Of a stretch of 64,000 nt of DNA, positions 54,460 through 64,000 are shown one piece after another. Source of the stretch: a bacterium (GTDB lineage: Bacteria > Planctomycetota > UBA1135 > UBA2386); assembly GCA_030432695.1 (NCBI GenBank), contig JAUILN010000001.1, forward strand, positions 620,001 through 684,000. The letters run 5' to 3'. The notes beneath the pieces were generated by a model. The model was not told where the DNA came from. It saw only the letters and a program-made list of their open reading frames with translations, and did no database searches. The position numbers and the translations under genes are program-made. Position 1 is the first letter of the stretch. Each line of letters begins with the position of its first letter.

Positions 54460-54766
54460 CAAACAACACCGTCAGCGCGGCCGAGTGCCTCGGGGCATGG
54501 CGAGCGCAGCGAGTCATGCCCATTCCCTTGCGGCACGAGGCCGCACAGATCGACTCCGGAGGAGTCGATCCAGACAATACGAGCGGCGCGGCCGAGTGCC
54601 TCGGGGCATGGCGAGCGCAGCGAGTCATGCCCATTCCCTTGCGGCACGAGGCCGCACAAATCGACTCCGGAGGAGTCGATCCAAACAACACCGTCAGCGC
54701 GGCCGAGTGCCTCGGGGCATGGCGAGCGCAGCGAGTCATGCCCATTCCCTTGAGGCACGAGGCCGC
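54456..54766. repeat. Three copies of a 111-bp stem-loop-rich repeat
   Basis: Copies start at 54456, 54567 and 54678 (third copy truncated near 54766). Each unit has four short inverted repeats in the same order, given here for copy 1. CCGAG-TGC-CTCGG is at 54481-54493. GGGCATG-N15-CATGCCC is at 54493-54521. TGCGGC-ACGAG-GCCGCA is at 54529-54545. TCGACTCC-GGA-GGAGTCGA is at 54550-54568, lying across the junction. Copies are nearly identical. The 111-bp period equals 37 codons and one frame stays open across all copies into the downstream hydrolase, but the codons look structural rather than protein-like. Confidence 0.9.
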
Positions 54767-54818
54767 GCTGAACGATCGCGCGACAGCACCCGGATCGGTC
54801 CGGCCACCGGCGGCGACG

Positions 54819-55682
54819 ATGAGCGGCGACCAGCGAGAACTGACGGATGGCCCTGCCCCACGGCGGCGCCGCGGCTTCTGGTGGTGGACCCGGCGAGTGG
54901 TCGCGCTGCTGCTCCTGTGGGGTGCGTCGGCATTCGTCGACGTGCGCATGGTGACCGGGGTGGGGGACTGGATCACCAATCGCCTGCCCGCCCTCGAGCC
55001 CGACCCCGAACTGGCTCCGGAGCAGCCGACCCTGGTGGTGACGGTGCATGGTCTGTGTCGGAGTGCGTGGTCGATGGCGCGGCTGGAGCGCACCCTGGAG
55101 GCGCAGGGCTACGAGGTGCTCAACTTCGGCTACGACAGCACGGATGCCCTGCTGCGGGACCACGCTGCCGCGCTCGCCGAAGCGCTCGAGGCCCGGTTGG
55201 CGCAGCGGGACGGGCCGCCACCACGGTTGGCGTTCGTCGGCCACTCGATGGGTGGTCTGGTGATCCGAGCCTACCTCGCCCGTCCCGACGCGCGGTCGGC
55301 ACAGGCCTGCGCCTTCATCGCCACGCCGCATCGGGGTGCGGTCCTCGCCGAGTTGCGCCAGGACTTCCCGCCCTTCCGCTGGTTCTGCGGCGAGGCGGCG
55401 GCCCTGGAGCTGCGGCCCGGTGATCCGTTCGTGGCTTCGCTGCCGCCGCTCGCCGTGGATCGGATCGGCGTGCTCTATGGTGCGAGTGGTCGGGAATCCG
55501 GCTGGAACGACGAGATCCCCGGCGACGACGACGGCACGGTTGGCGTCGCCGAGGCGCAGCTGCCCGGCGCGACCGCGGTGCGTCGCTTCGAGCTCGGCCA
55601 CTACCGGATCAGTCTCGACGCGGACGTGCTCGCCGCGGTCCGCCGGTTTCTCCGTAAGGGTGACCTGGTCGTCGGCGACTGA
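54819..55682 (+). CDS. Alpha/beta-hydrolase, lipase/PGAP1-like
   Basis: The protein is 287 aa from the ATG at 54819. A membrane segment at about 20-38 (WWWTRRVVALLLLWGASAF) marks it as membrane-anchored or exported. The hydrolase core has an oxyanion-type VVTVHGLCRSAWSM, the nucleophile elbow GHSMGG (Ser143), a later acidic region (PGDDDGTVGV) and a final ELGHYRIS with the likely catalytic His. It is of the triacylglycerol lipase or acyltransferase type; the substrate is unknown. An open frame extends upstream through the 111-bp repeats to 54453, but the start at 54819 is preferred since the upstream part lacks protein character. Confidence 0.85.
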   Translation: MSGDQRELTDGPAPRRRRGFWWWTRRVVALLLLWGASAFVDVRMVTGVGDWITNRLPALEPDPELAPEQPTLVVTVHGLCRSAWSMARLERTLEAQGYEVLNFGYDSTDALLRDHAAALAEALEARLAQRDGPPPRLAFVGHSMGGLVIRAYLARPDARSAQACAFIATPHRGAVLAELRQDFPPFRWFCGEAAALELRPGDPFVASLPPLAVDRIGVLYGASGRESGWNDEIPGDDDGTVGVAEAQLPGATAVRRFELGHYRISLDADVLAAVRRFLRKGDLVVGD

Positions 55683-55978
55683 CCGGAACACGGCGCCGTG
55701 CGCGCTTGAAAATCCTTGGCCGCGGCCGGGTTCCGCGGTTCGATGCTGAACCGGGCCCCGGTGAGGGGGCGATCCTCGCCGCGCGGCCTGCCGCGATCGC
55801 GGCGGCGACCTGCAGCCCCGGTGTGGAGCCGGTAGTGCGAGCTGGCGGTGCGAGCGGGCCGAGCCCGATGCGCGCCGCCAGGCGCGGCCTGCCGGTCCCG
55901 AGCGCATCCATCGAGCCGCCCTCGACGCATCCACCGATCCGGTCCGGAGCCCCTCCCGTCCCGAGCCCCACCTCGCCC

Positions 55979-56701
55979 ATGCAGAGCCTCCTCCGATTCC
56001 TCGGTTCGACCGTCGGCGCCAAGTTCCTGATGGCGCTGACCGGCGTGCTCCTGGCGCTGTTCGTCGTCGGCCACCTGTCGGGCAACTTCCTGCTCTACAA
56101 GGGGCAGGATGCGATGAACGACTACGCCGAGATGCTGCAGGGTCTCGGACCAGCGTTGTGGATCGTGCGACTGGGTCTGCTCGCGGTGTTCGCGACCCAT
56201 ATCTACTACGGCATCCGCCTGAAGCGGCGCAACGCCGCCGCGCGGCCGGTGAACTACGCGCACGAGGACACGATCCAGGCCAGCTTCGCCTCACGGTCGA
56301 TGATCCTCACCGGCCTGGTGGTGCTGGCGTTCGTCGCGATGCACCTCGCGCACTTCACGCTGGGCTGGCTCGACGCCGAGGCCTACGACCTGAAGCAGAC
56401 GGTCCAGCGCGACGGCCAGCCGTTCGAGCGCCACGACGTGTTCGGGATGGTCGTCGCGGGCTTCCACAACGACGTGTTCGTGATCCTCTACGCCTTCGCG
56501 ATGGTGGTGCTCGGCCTGCACCTGAGCCACGGCCTCCACAGTCTGTTCCAGACCCTCGGCTTCCGGCACCCGGCGTACACGCCGTGGATCGAGCGGATCG
56601 GTAGGGGGCTCGCCTGGGTCCTGGCCGTCGGCTTCCTGTCGATTCCCTTGGCGGTGAGGTTCGGCTTCATCGCTGCGGCCGGCGGAGGGGACGCGGGCTG
56701 A
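55979..56701 (+). CDS. sdhC: Succinate dehydrogenase cytochrome b558 subunit
   Basis: The 240-aa membrane subunit anchors SdhAB and reduces quinone. Five hydrophobic helices are visible ([99 protein letters not shown]). Histidines suited to binding two b hemes (H53-like in [27 protein letters not shown]) match the Bacillus-type, diheme group. The start is ATG 55979; the 296-bp region upstream (55683-55978) holds no other gene and should carry the operon promoter. Gene order sdhC-A-B is the B. subtilis type. sdhA starts 82 nt later. Confidence 0.92.
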   Translation: MQSLLRFLGSTVGAKFLMALTGVLLALFVVGHLSGNFLLYKGQDAMNDYAEMLQGLGPALWIVRLGLLAVFATHIYYGIRLKRRNAAARPVNYAHEDTIQASFASRSMILTGLVVLAFVAMHLAHFTLGWLDAEAYDLKQTVQRDGQPFERHDVFGMVVAGFHNDVFVILYAFAMVVLGLHLSHGLHSLFQTLGFRHPAYTPWIERIGRGLAWVLAVGFLSIPLAVRFGFIAAAGGGDAG

Positions 56702-56783
56702 TACCCGAGCCGCCCTCGACCCTTCGCAAGACACCCCGAACACAGCCGGCTCCCCGAACACAGCAAGCGCTCCGAGCTCCTCG

Positions 56784-58700
<1,917 letters not shown>

Positions 58701-58731
58701 ACCGGCCCGAATCCACGGACAGGCCTGACCG

Positions 58732-59493
58732 ATGAGCCAAGGAAACATGCGTCTCAAGCTGCACATCTGGCGCCAGAAGGGCGCGAGTGCTCCGGGTGCG
58801 ATGAAGACCTACGAGGTCACCGCCAACGAGCACATGTCGTTCCTCGAGATGCTCGACGTCCTCAACCAGGAGCTGATCGAGAAGGGCGAGGAGCCGGTCG
58901 CCTTCGACCACGACTGCCGCGAGGGCATCTGTGGTTCGTGCAACATGGTGATCAACGGGCACCCGCACGGCCCGCAGCGCGGCACCACCGCGTGCCAGCT
59001 GCACATGCGCACCTTCAAGGACGGCGACGAGATCTTCGTCGAACCGTGGCGGGCGCGGGCCTTCCCGATCATCAAGGACCTGGTCGTCGACCGGACCGCT
59101 TTCGACCGCATCATCGCGTCGGGTGGCTACGTGTCGGTGAACAGCGGCTCGGCGCCGGACGCCAACGAGATCCTGATCGGCCGCGACGACGCCGAAGAGG
59201 CCTTCGAGTATGCGGCGTGCATCGGCTGCGGCGCGTGCGTGGCGGCCTGCAAGAACGCCAGCGCGATGCTCTTCACCGCGGCCAAGTTCGCGCACCTCGA
59301 GAAGCTGCCGCAGGGTCAGGTCGAATCCGATCGTCGGGCGGTCGAGATGGTGATGCAGCACGACGCCGAGGGCTTCGGTGCCTGCACCAACCAGTACGAG
59401 TGCGAGGCCGCCTGCCCGAAGGAGATCTCGGTCACCTCGATCGCGATGCTGAACCGGGCCTACCGGCGCGCGGCGCTGAGTTCCAAGAGCTGA
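58732..59493 (+). CDS. sdhB: Succinate dehydrogenase iron-sulfur subunit
   Basis: The 253-aa protein transfers electrons from FAD to quinone. An N-terminal 2Fe-2S domain has [27 protein letters not shown] as ligands (in pieces: [10 protein letters not shown], then TTACQLHM). A 4Fe-4S motif [13 protein letters not shown] and a 3Fe-4S type segment [18 protein letters not shown] are present. The spacing fits the Bacillus-type SdhB. It is 31 nt after sdhA; the MogA-like gene follows after 21 nt, so it may share the transcript. Confidence 0.97.
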   Translation: MSQGNMRLKLHIWRQKGASAPGAMKTYEVTANEHMSFLEMLDVLNQELIEKGEEPVAFDHDCREGICGSCNMVINGHPHGPQRGTTACQLHMRTFKDGDEIFVEPWRARAFPIIKDLVVDRTAFDRIIASGGYVSVNSGSAPDANEILIGRDDAEEAFEYAACIGCGACVAACKNASAMLFTAAKFAHLEKLPQGQVESDRRAVEMVMQHDAEGFGACTNQYECEAACPKEISVTSIAMLNRAYRRAALSSKS

Positions 59494-59514
59494 GCCGCAG
59501 GAGCGGCTGACCCC

Positions 59515-60051
59515 ATGAGCGACCGTCCCCGCATCGGCATCGTCACGATCAGCGACCGCGCGCGCGCCGGCACCTACGAGGACCTGTCGGGGCCGGCGAT
59601 CGAGGCGGCGCTGCGCGACTACCTGGCCACCGAATGCGACTTCGAGCGCGTGGTCGTGCCCGACGAGGTCGAGCAGATCGTCGAGGCGGTGCAAGCCTTC
59701 GCCGAGCGTGACTGCGCGTTGATCTGCACGACCGGCGGCACCGGGCCGGCCCCGCGCGACGTCACACCTGAGGCGATGGACGAGGTCCTCGACAAGGAGT
59801 TGCCGGGCTTCGGCGAGGAGATGCGGCGCGCGTCCCTGGCGTCGGGCGTGCCGACCGCGATCCTGTCGCGGCAGACCGCGGGCATCGTCGGTCGCAGCCT
59901 GTGCGTGAACCTGCCTGGCAAGCCGGCATCGGTGCGGGTCTGCCTGGATGCGGCGTTCCCGGCGATCCCATACTGCATCGAGCTGGCCGGCGGGCCGATC
60001 CTCGAGGGCAACCCGGAGGTCGTGCAGGTGTTCCGGCCCAAGCAGGGCTGA
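59515..60051 (+). CDS. mog: Molybdopterin adenylyltransferase, MogA/MoaB type
   Basis: The 178-aa protein binds molybdopterin and adenylates it for molybdenum insertion. Conserved parts are GIVTISDRARAGTYEDLSGP, the GTP-like ICTTGGTGPAPRDVTPEAM (with the catalytic Asp), ELPGFGEEMRRASL and LPGKPASVRVCLDA. Its length separates it from the fused MoeA-like enzymes and it looks complete. No other moa/moe gene lies here. It converges with the kinase gene at 60067, 15 nt away. Confidence 0.9.
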   Translation: MSDRPRIGIVTISDRARAGTYEDLSGPAIEAALRDYLATECDFERVVVPDEVEQIVEAVQAFAERDCALICTTGGTGPAPRDVTPEAMDEVLDKELPGFGEEMRRASLASGVPTAILSRQTAGIVGRSLCVNLPGKPASVRVCLDAAFPAIPYCIELAGGPILEGNPEVVQVFRPKQG

Positions 60052-60066
60052 GCGCGCGCACCGGGA

Positions 60067-63000
60067 TCAGCGGCCGTCGTCTCGATTCCTCGCGTTCAGG
60101 CGTTCGAGCGCGGCTCGTGCCTCGGCCGCCGCCGTGCGGGCCTCGTCGTCGGGCAACGCCTCCGCGGCCTCGTGTACGGCTTTCCAGCGAGGCGCGTCGT
60201 CCGGAGCGAGTCGGGCCCAGCGCAGGCGCTCGGCGACCACGTCCGCCGGTCGGTCGAGCCGCGTGAAGGTCGCCACCCGGTTCTGGTGGAGGTGGGGATG
60301 CTCGGGCGCCCACTCCAGCATCGCGTCCCAGACTTCGAGGGCGCTCGCGTAGTCGCCGAGGTCGAAGCTGCACTTGCCGTAGCCCAGGGTCGCCTGGGCC
60401 TGCCGGGGCTCCGAGTCGAGGACTGCCCCGAACGCCTGCTTGCCGACCTCGTGTTGGCCGAGTCGATTGGCGGCGATCCCCAGATCGAGCAGCGGTGTAG
60501 CCTGACCGGGCTGCAGGTCGACCGCGCGGCGCAGGGCGGCGAGCGCCGCGTCGGCGTGGCCCGAGGCGAGTTCGATACGACCGAGCAGGTTCCAGGCGGC
60601 GGGCCAGGCCGGCAGGAGGGTGGTCGCACGCTGCGCGCAATCGCGGGCCCGTTCGGGGTCGGTCGCAGCGACCTGGTTGCCGAGTTCGGTCCAGACGTGC
60701 GGGTGTTCGGGGTGTCGGTCGACGCCGGCCTCGAGCACCGCCACTCCCTCGTCCGTCTCGCCCTGGGCCCGCAGGGCGGTGGCCCAGACCACGTGCAGGA
60801 ACGGACTCGATCGGCCGGCTTCGATGTGTTCCCGGCAGGTTGCGATGGCCTGGTCGTAGGCGCCGCGTTGCAACCACAGCCGGGTCAGGTTGGAGAGTGC
60901 CTGTGGCTGGTCGGGATCCAGCTCGAGAGCGTGCTCGAGCGCCAGCTCACCATCGTCCGCGCGGCCCATGCGCAGCAGCAACGCACCGCGGTTGGCGTGG
61001 AACATCGCGTCCTGGGGTCGCAGGGTCAGGGCCTTCTCGTAGGCCTGCAGTGCCCGCTCGTCGCGATGCAGTCGGACCAGAGTACCACCGAGGTTTGCCC
61101 AGGCCTCGGCGTGGCGCGGGTCGCGGGCGACCGCCGCCTCGAGGGCCGGCAGGGCTGCTTCGTAGCGGCCCAGCGCGACGAGCTGCGAGCCCAACTGGTA
61201 GTGCATCACGTGCGCCAGCGACTCCGCGTTCGGGATGGTCTGGCTCAGGCGCGCGAGGTACTGCTCGACGTCGCAACGCTTGAACGCGAAGGCTGCCCAG
61301 TACGACGAGATCGGCGAGTCCGGCCAGTGGTGGGCGAGTGCGCGTGCGACCAACTCGCTGGCCCCGCGGTCGTCGAGGTGACCGAGCACGTGGGCGAGCT
61401 GGCAGAAGTACAGGGAGCGGGGGGACGGCGACAGGAGGACCGCCTCCTCGAACCAGCGGCGGGCCGTGACGAATTGTTCGGCGTCGCCGTCGTGGCCTCG
61501 GTCGATCGCGGCGAGTCCGCGAAGGAACGCGAACCCCGGGCTCATGAGGTCGTCGCCGGGCGGGTCGTCCGTGGGAGAGTTGGCGTCGGCGTCGAGGACC
61601 TGCTGCAGGGCTCGATCGGTGGTCGGGTCGAGGAGGTCCTCCTGCGCCAGCTGCTTGGCCGCCATCCGGGCCGCGTCGTGCTCGCCGCCCCGCGCCAGGG
61701 CGATCACCTCCAGCACCCGACTCTCCCGGTGTGTGCCATCCAATTGCAGCGCCTGGCGGATCGCCTCCGCGGCCCCCGGATCGCGGCGCGATTCGATCTC
61801 CAGCATGGCGCGTTGCAGGATCTCGTCGATGCGTGCAGCCCGCAGTCGAGCCTCGCCGGCCTGGATCGCCGGTGCGCGCGCGAGCAGGTAGCCGCCGAGA
61901 CCGGCGACTGCGGGGATGCCGAGGGCGAGGGCTGCGACCAGGGCGGACTCGGCCGGCCGGCGGCGTACCAGGCGGCGCAGTCGCTCGAGCGTGCCGGGGC
62001 GGCGCGCGGCGACCGGTCGGAATGCCAGGAACGCCCGCAGGTCGTCGCGGAGCGCGCCGGCGGTGGGGTAGCGGCGCTCGGGGTCCTTCTCGAGGGCCTT
62101 CAGGAGGATGGCCGCGAGGTCGTCGGGAAGCCGGCGGTTGAGGCGCTGCGGATCGGGTGGTTCCTCGGACAGGATCGCGCGGGCCACCTCGTGGTTGGTC
62201 TCGCCGTCGAACGGTCGCCTGAGCGTCACCAGTTCGAACAGGGTCACGCCCAGCGCGAACACGTCGACGCGCCGGTCGAGCTCGGTCGAGGCACGGACGA
62301 TCTGCTCGGGCGCGGCGTAGAAGGCGGTGCCGGCGAACTCGCCGCTGCGGGTCACCGACGGAGTGTCGATCCGACGTGCGAGCCCGAAGTCGGCGAGCAC
62401 GGCGCGGCCGTCGGCGCGCACCAGGATGTTCGACGGCTTGACGTCACGGTGCACCAGGCCGGTCTCGTGGGCGTGATGCAGGGCATCGGCGACCTGCGCG
62501 GCGAGATCGATCACCGTGGCCAGGTAGCCGCGGGTCCACAGCTCACCCACGGTGGCCTGCGAGCCGCTCGCGACTCGGGCGCGCCGCGTTGCACCGGTCG
62601 CTTCGAGTCGAACCACCAACGTCTCCACCAGTGTTCCGAAATGCGAGCCGGCCAGGGTCGACGGGTCCTGGCCCTTCAGCTTGGCGACCACCGCGTGCAG
62701 CGGCACACCGTCGACGAACTCCATCGCGAAGAATTCGAGGCCACGGTCGCGGCCCACGGTGAGCACGTCGACCAGTCCCGGATGGTCGAGGCCGGCAAGG
62801 AGCGCCGACTCGCGACGGAAGCGCGCCACCGTGCGGGCGTCGACGTGGGCGGAGGACGGCAGGACCTTCAGCGCGACCCGGCGGCCGAGGCTGCGTTGCC
62901 GCGCCTCGAAGACCACGCCCATCGCGCCGCGCCCGATCTCGCGCTGGATCACGAATCCGCCCAGCTCGTCGCCTTCGCCGAGGAGATCGGGATCGGCGCC

Positions 63001-63258
63001 GGAGGAGGTGCACGGTGCGGGGGGCGGGCTCGCGGTCGAGGCGTCGGTCGATACCGGCGGAACCGCAGCGGAAGGGCTGGCCGTGCCGGTCTCGCCGAGA
63101 TCGTCGTCCAGGAGCGGACGCAGCAGGTCGGCGAGGTCCTCGTGTGCGGCGAGGAACTGCGCGGCGGCGGGACGGTTCGCGGCGTCTGTGCCGCGCCAGG
63201 CGTCGTACAGGGCGAGGGCGCGCTGCAGGCGCTCCAGTCTGCCGGGGTCGAGGGTCAT
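60067..63258 (-). CDS. Transmembrane Ser/Thr protein kinase with TPR array
   Basis: The protein is 1063 aa. A variable N-terminal region with a Pro/Ser/Thr-rich linker (about 55-90) precedes the kinase domain at about 100-400: glycine loop GRGAMG 109-114, Lys131, HRD 270-272, DFG 290-292, APE 316-318. An insertion of about 55 residues (about 192-246, starting KLKGQDPSTL) sits between the N-lobe region and the catalytic loop. There is one membrane helix at about 438-461. Beyond 600 there are many TPRs (AWANLGGTLVRLHRDERALQAYEKALTL and similar). All catalytic residues are intact. It overlaps the sigma gene by 4 nt. Confidence 0.94.
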   Translation of the reverse strand: MTLDPGRLERLQRALALYDAWRGTDAANRPAAAQFLAAHEDLADLLRPLLDDDLGETGTASPSAAVPPVSTDASTASPPPAPCTSSGADPDLLGEGDELGGFVIQREIGRGAMGVVFEARQRSLGRRVALKVLPSSAHVDARTVARFRRESALLAGLDHPGLVDVLTVGRDRGLEFFAMEFVDGVPLHAVVAKLKGQDPSTLAGSHFGTLVETLVVRLEATGATRRARVASGSQATVGELWTRGYLATVIDLAAQVADALHHAHETGLVHRDVKPSNILVRADGRAVLADFGLARRIDTPSVTRSGEFAGTAFYAAPEQIVRASTELDRRVDVFALGVTLFELVTLRRPFDGETNHEVARAILSEEPPDPQRLNRRLPDDLAAILLKALEKDPERRYPTAGALRDDLRAFLAFRPVAARRPGTLERLRRLVRRRPAESALVAALALGIPAVAGLGGYLLARAPAIQAGEARLRAARIDEILQRAMLEIESRRDPGAAEAIRQALQLDGTHRESRVLEVIALARGGEHDAARMAAKQLAQEDLLDPTTDRALQQVLDADANSPTDDPPGDDLMSPGFAFLRGLAAIDRGHDGDAEQFVTARRWFEEAVLLSPSPRSLYFCQLAHVLGHLDDRGASELVARALAHHWPDSPISSYWAAFAFKRCDVEQYLARLSQTIPNAESLAHVMHYQLGSQLVALGRYEAALPALEAAVARDPRHAEAWANLGGTLVRLHRDERALQAYEKALTLRPQDAMFHANRGALLLRMGRADDGELALEHALELDPDQPQALSNLTRLWLQRGAYDQAIATCREHIEAGRSSPFLHVVWATALRAQGETDEGVAVLEAGVDRHPEHPHVWTELGNQVAATDPERARDCAQRATTLLPAWPAAWNLLGRIELASGHADAALAALRRAVDLQPGQATPLLDLGIAANRLGQHEVGKQAFGAVLDSEPRQAQATLGYGKCSFDLGDYASALEVWDAMLEWAPEHPHLHQNRVATFTRLDRPADVVAERLRWARLAPDDAPRWKAVHEAAEALPDDEARTAAAEARAALERLNARNRDDGR

Positions 63259-63929
63259 CCGGGTGGGAGGCGTTGGTCGGATCGATCGGACGCCGGATGC
63301 CCGACCGTGGAGGCTTCCAGGGCGGCGTCGAGCCGGCCCGCCCGGAGATCGCCGACCACCCGGGCGAGGCGCGGTAGGACCCGTTCGAAACGCTTGCGGG
63401 CGGTCGCGGGCGCGATGCCGAGCCGCTCGGCGACGGTCGGGAACGGGAGCTTCTCGTACTCACGGAGCAGCAGGATCGCGCGGTCGTCGGGCTCGAGCAG
63501 CTCCAGGGCGAGGCGCAGCAGCTCCTGTTCCTCGGCGGCGCCGACGATCTCGCTGGGGGTCGCGTCGGTGGAATCGAGCCAGAGCACGCTGTCCCCCGGG
63601 ATCGGTTGTTCTCGAGCCTGATCACGCCGCGCGCTGGCGTGCCAACGGGCCCGGTCGCGGATCTCGTTCTCGACCATGCGCGCCAGCAGGGCGCGGAACC
63701 GCTGGCCGTCCTCGACCACGAAGCGGGGGCCGGAGCGCAAGACCTGCACCATCGCGTCCTGGACCAGGTCCACCGTCTCCTCGCGGGCCCGGAGCTGCGG
63801 CCCGAGCCGGCGCCGCACCAGCGCCTCGATCCACGGCAGGTCACGGGCCAGGATCTGTTCCAGCGCCTTGCGGTCTCCTTGGCGCCAGCGGACCAGCAGG
63901 CGGGCGGTCTCGGAGTGGGCGGGGCTCAT
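63255..63929 (-). CDS. ECF-type RNA polymerase sigma factor, partner of the adjacent kinase
   Basis: The protein is 224 aa from ATG 63929. Region 2 is about 10-95 (EETVDLVQDAMVQVLRSGPRF, FRALLARMVENEIRDRAR), region 4 about 135-195 (LELLEPDDRAILLLREYEKLPFPTVAERLGI, ATARKRFERVL). It is close in pattern to the sigma gene at 4339-4998, sharing the VQDA-V-VLRSGPR and FRALLAR segments, so these two are probably paralogues. No anti-sigma factor is present. Stop and kinase start overlap (63255-63258). Confidence 0.92.
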   Translation of the reverse strand: MSPAHSETARLLVRWRQGDRKALEQILARDLPWIEALVRRRLGPQLRAREETVDLVQDAMVQVLRSGPRFVVEDGQRFRALLARMVENEIRDRARWHASARRDQAREQPIPGDSVLWLDSTDATPSEIVGAAEEQELLRLALELLEPDDRAILLLREYEKLPFPTVAERLGIAPATARKRFERVLPRLARVVGDLRAGRLDAALEASTVGHPASDRSDQRLPPG

Positions 63930-63970
63930 CGGGGAGGCTACCCCCGTGGGCAGCGATCGGGGGAAGGAGC

Positions 63971-63986
63971 GGCTCGTCAGCGAGCC
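63971..63986. promoter_or_regulatory. Small inverted repeat upstream of the sigma gene
   Basis: GGCTCG-TCAG-CGAGCC forms a 6-bp stem with a 4-nt loop, 42 nt upstream of the minus-strand sigma gene start. It could be an operator or the end of a transcript running past the window edge. No repeat of it was noticed elsewhere. Confidence 0.35.
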
Positions 63987-64000
63987 ATCGGGAGGGATAG

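Noticed and set aside
54453..54818. N-terminal extension of the hydrolase through the 111-bp repeats
   Set aside because: The frame is open, but the repeated text is created by palindromic DNA and ends before the hydrophobic anchor; the ATG at 54819 gives a normal start.

Overview
The window is very GC-rich, densely coded chromosomal DNA from a Gram-negative-type bacterium, most likely a planctomycete (Planctomycetota). This is inferred from gene content: ECF sigma factors paired with transmembrane Ser/Thr kinases carrying TPR tails (three pairs here), tandem ELWxxDGT-repeat proteins, an FG-GAP/ASPIC-UnbV secreted protein, a ThuA-DUF1080 protein, a sulfatase, an NPCBM protein, VWA proteins, several groEL copies, and a recurrent C-terminal module on secreted proteins. 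lpxB and a Kdo/WaaP-like kinase homologue indicate a lipid A-containing outer membrane. No rRNA, CRISPR array, transposase, integrase or prophage was seen. The only mobile-type gene is a lone VirD4/TraG-like ATPase.

Layout. 1-4291: a ThuA-DUF1080 protein (minus strand), then a secreted protein translationally coupled to a matrixin-like metalloprotease. 4339-7559: ECF sigma/kinase pair 1. 7572-9386: eboB and eboA on the minus strand. 9423-11264: lgt, rpmB and a tRNA-Arg(UCU). 11610-13554: a LysR regulator and a secreted protein. 13585-19734 (minus): an FG-GAP protein, the VirD4-like ATPase, and a cation/proton antiporter fused to a PTS EIIA domain. 19837-27511 (plus): a sulfatase and two giant ELWxxDGT paralogues. 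27539-30794: ECF/kinase pair 2, arranged divergently. 30814-35628: UbiD-like decarboxylase and lpxB (minus), then a degenerate LPS-kinase-like protein and a methyltransferase (plus). 35788-38840 (minus): a DUF695/RraB protein and a trpG-ABC ATPase-ABC permease operon with overlapping stop/start codons. 38891-41439: trkA and a thioredoxin-fold protein.

41510-48525 (minus) is a protein-folding cluster: groEL (GGM-tailed), groES, groEL (tail-less), dnaJ, grpE, a FmdB-type zinc ribbon and a lipoprotein. 49019-54404 (plus) holds an NPCBM protein, a VWA membrane protein, a small lipoprotein and miaE. 54403-54766 is non-coding DNA with a 21-bp inverted repeat and three copies of a 111-bp stem-loop-rich repeat, ahead of a lipase-like hydrolase. 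55979-60051 contains sdhC-sdhA-sdhB and a MogA-like gene. 60067-63929 (minus) is ECF/kinase pair 3.

Working together: the ECF/kinase pairs look like membrane signalling units. lpxB, the Kdo/WaaP-like protein and lgt serve the cell envelope. The chaperone cluster probably responds to stress. sdhCAB feeds the respiratory chain. The most unusual elements are the 111-bp repeat array, the isolated eboA-eboB pair, the shared C-terminal module of the secreted proteins, the kinase homologue lacking its catalytic aspartate, and the solitary coupling-protein-like ATPase. Functions are assigned by reading motifs; no database search was possible.
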